DNA from: Streptomyces sp. NBC_00193
Lineage (GTDB): Bacteria > Actinomycetota > Actinomycetes > Streptomycetales > Streptomycetaceae
Direction: 5' to 3'
NCBI RefSeq assembly: GCF_026342735.1
Contig: NZ_JAPEMM010000001.1
Coordinates: 5,890,001-5,954,000 of the forward strand
Length of the DNA: 64,000 nucleotides
Below, in pieces: positions 62,125-64,000 of this stretch; the first letter of the stretch is position 1, and each line of letters begins with the position of its first letter. The notes below the pieces were generated by a model that ran no database searches, was not told where the DNA came from, and saw nothing but the letters and a program-made list of their open reading frames with translations. A program made the position numbers and the translations under genes.

Positions 62125-63965
62125 GCGGATTCCTCGATCTCTGTCAGTACGGATTCCAGCCGCGGGAGCCGCTGTTCTTCCTCGGTCTCGCGGGTGACGA
62201 CCGCCCGGTAGCGCGGGTCACCGTGCAGCAGCTCGCGGTGCGTGCCGCTCGCCGCCGCCTTGCCCTCGTGGATCAGGACGACCCGGTCGGCACGGTCCAG
62301 CAGCAGCGGCGAGGAAGCCAGTACCACCGTCGTGCGACCGGAGCGCAGCGCCGAGATCCCCTCCGCGATCCGGGCCTCGGTGTGCGAGTCGACCGCCGAG
62401 GTCGGCTCGTCCAGCACCAGCACCTCGGGGTCGGTCACCAGGGACCGCGCCAGCGCCAGCCGCTGGCGCTGCCCGCCGGACAGCGAGCGGCCGCGCTCGG
62501 TGATCCGGGCGTCCATCGGGTCGTCCACCCCGTCCGGGGCGGACTGCAGCAGGGCGTCCATCACGTCCGCGCACTGGGCCGATGCGAGCGCCGCAGACGG
62601 TGCGACCGCTCCGGACGCCGGTACGTCGAACAGCTCGCGCAGCGTCCCGGACAGCAGGACCGGATCCTTGTCCTGTACGAGGACCAGCGTGCGCGCGGTG
62701 CCGAGCGTGAGCTCGTCCAGCGCGACCCCGCCCAGGAGGACGGAGGGCCCGGCCGCCGCGTCCATCGGGTGTCCGCCCAGGCGCTCGGCTAGCCGGCCCG
62801 CCAGGTCGGGGTCCCCGCAGACCACGGCGGTGAACCGGCCCGACGGGACCAGCAGCCCGGTCTCCGGGTCGTACAGGTCTCCGCCGGCGGCCGGGGCCTG
62901 CACCGCCTCGGTGGCGACGACCGGCTCCGCGGCCGTCTCCGGCTCCGCACCGGCCTCCGCCGGTGCGCCGCTCCGGGTCAGCGACAGCACCCGGGCGGCC
63001 CGTTTGGCGGAGGGGCGGGAGAAGGAGTACGCCATGGCGATCTCCTCGAAGTGCCGCAGCGGGTAGAGCATGGTCGCCACCGCGCTGAAGGCGGCGACGA
63101 GTTCACCGACGTCCAGCCGGCCGTCCAGGACGAGCGCGGACCCGTACCAGACCACCGTGACCAGCAGCGCGCCCGGCAGCAGCACCTGGATCGCGGAGAT
63201 CAGCGCCCACATCCGGGCACTGTGCACCGCTGCCTCGCGGACCTGCTGCGAGGCCTCGCGGTAGCGCCCGAGGAAGAGTTCCTCGCCGCCGATGCCGCGC
63301 AGCACCCGCAGTCCCGCCACGGTGTCCGAGGCCAGTTCGGTGGCCTTGCCCGCCTTCTCCCGCTGCACGTCGGCGCGTCGGGTGGCGCGCGGCAGCAGCG
63401 GCAGGACGGCCAGGGCGAGCACCGGCATGCCGATGGCCACGACCACGCCGATCGTGGGCGCGTAGAACAGCAGGACGACACAGCCGATGACCAGGGTCAG
63501 GGCGGCGGCCAGGAAGCGGGAGACCGCCTCGACGAACCAGCCGATCTTCTCCACGTCGCCCGTGGACACGGCCACCACCTCGCCCGCCGCGACCCGCCGG
63601 GTCAGGGCGGAACCGAGTTCGGCGGTCTTGCGGGCGAGCAGCTGCTGGACCCGGGCGGCGGCGGTGATCCAGTTGGTGACGGCCGTACGGTGCAGCATCG
63701 CGTCGCCGACCGAGATCGCGACGCCGAGCAGCGCGATCAGGCCGCCGACCCACAGCAGCCGGGCGCCGTCGCGGTCCACGACCGCGTCGATGCCCAGGCC
63801 CACGGTGTACGGCAGCCCCGCGATGCCGCCGAAGTGCAGGAGCCCCCAGCACAGGCTTTTGGCCTGTCCGCCGAGTTGGCCCCGCCCCAGCCACCAGAGG
63901 AAGCGGGGGCCGGAGCGAGCGTCGGGTACCCCTGGGTCCGGATACGGAAGATCGCTGATCTGCAT
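62121..63965 (-). CDS. ABC exporter half-transporter, subunit with degenerate Walker A
   Basis: 614 aa. ABC membrane domain (~30-330) then NBD. Walker A is degenerate: FTAVVCGDPDLAGRLAERLG has no GxxGxGK[ST]. The signature LSGGQRQRLALARSLVTDPE and Walker B VLVLDEPTSAVDSH are intact, as is the Q-loop (LVLVQDKDPVLLSGTLREL). An unusual Pro/Ala/Glu-rich linker joins the two domains (GAPAEAGAEPETAAEPVVAT). ATG 63965. First gene of the pair; it complements the defect of the downstream subunit. Confidence 0.92.
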   Translation of the reverse strand: MQISDLPYPDPGVPDARSGPRFLWWLGRGQLGGQAKSLCWGLLHFGGIAGLPYTVGLGIDAVVDRDGARLLWVGGLIALLGVAISVGDAMLHRTAVTNWITAAARVQQLLARKTAELGSALTRRVAAGEVVAVSTGDVEKIGWFVEAVSRFLAAALTLVIGCVVLLFYAPTIGVVVAIGMPVLALAVLPLLPRATRRADVQREKAGKATELASDTVAGLRVLRGIGGEELFLGRYREASQQVREAAVHSARMWALISAIQVLLPGALLVTVVWYGSALVLDGRLDVGELVAAFSAVATMLYPLRHFEEIAMAYSFSRPSAKRAARVLSLTRSGAPAEAGAEPETAAEPVVATEAVQAPAAGGDLYDPETGLLVPSGRFTAVVCGDPDLAGRLAERLGGHPMDAAAGPSVLLGGVALDELTLGTARTLVLVQDKDPVLLSGTLRELFDVPASGAVAPSAALASAQCADVMDALLQSAPDGVDDPMDARITERGRSLSGGQRQRLALARSLVTDPEVLVLDEPTSAVDSHTEARIAEGISALRSGRTTVVLASSPLLLDRADRVVLIHEGKAAASGTHRELLHGDPRYRAVVTRETEEEQRLPRLESVLTEIEESA

Positions 63966-64000
63966 GACGCCCCATGACTGGTCGAGTGTTCCAAACCGTG

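Overview
The window looks like high-GC actinomycete chromosome, almost certainly Streptomyces. Third codon positions are G/C rich, GTG and TTG starts are common, and it holds families typical of the genus: a conservon (cvnABCD), an AfsR/SARP regulator, SpoIIE-type phosphatases with PAS/GAF sensors, and DUF6397 and DUF6529 proteins. No tRNA, rRNA or CRISPR array was recognised.

1-6.9 kb. The left edge is cut through a class II lasso peptide cluster on the minus strand: a 40-codon precursor gene (2801-2923), an asparagine-synthetase-like cyclase (C), a PqqD-like leader-binding protein (B1), a transglutaminase-like leader peptidase (B2), and the first 51 codons of a probable phytanoyl-CoA-dioxygenase-family enzyme that runs off the window. 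The predicted core is WYGWASNDGEGTAII, with a Trp1-Asp8 ring. A CtaA/COX15 heme A synthase gene lies directly upstream. Next come an FKBP prolyl isomerase, a small P-loop kinase, and a divergent NmrA/TetR pair that share a perfect 18-bp inverted repeat.

6.9-15.4 kb. Two PAS/GAF/SpoIIE phosphatase genes, one of them frameshifted, flank an alpha/beta hydrolase and a TPR protein. A small unassigned reading frame and a GNAT acetyltransferase follow.

15.4-36.2 kb is an accessory, scarred region. It has a headless pilT joined head-to-head to a headless beta-propeller gene, an IS5-type element with a decayed transposase and an extra membrane ORF, and an apparently intact IS481-type element sitting in a CTAG site at the IS5 edge. 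It also has several broken genes (MmyB-type regulator, SDR, carboxylate-amine-ligase-like) and three dispersed remnants of the 3' end of an aldehyde dehydrogenase gene. Intact genes here include an excalibur lipoprotein, a DUF6529 membrane protein, an AraC-cupin-SGNH hydrolase operon, an ankyrin-type protein, Dps, an ECF sigma factor, two alpha/beta hydrolases, a 1055-aa SARP/NB-ARC/TPR regulator and a beta-lactamase-fold hydrolase.

36.2-64 kb looks like ordered core chromosome: aldehyde dehydrogenase with its GAF-domain regulator; a SWIM-protein/SNF2-helicase pair; MOSC, TrmO and methyltransferase genes; an MHYT sensor; a conservon with a second roadblock gene nearby; a PPOX flavoprotein; YchJ; acyl-CoA thioesterase II; a DUF3516 DEAD-box helicase; a membrane metal-dependent hydrolase; and a heterodimeric ABC exporter whose two subunits have complementary degenerate ATPase motifs.

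The most attractive biology is the lasso cluster: an unusual small-residue core peptide, a probable tailoring oxygenase, and a neighbouring heme A synthase gene.
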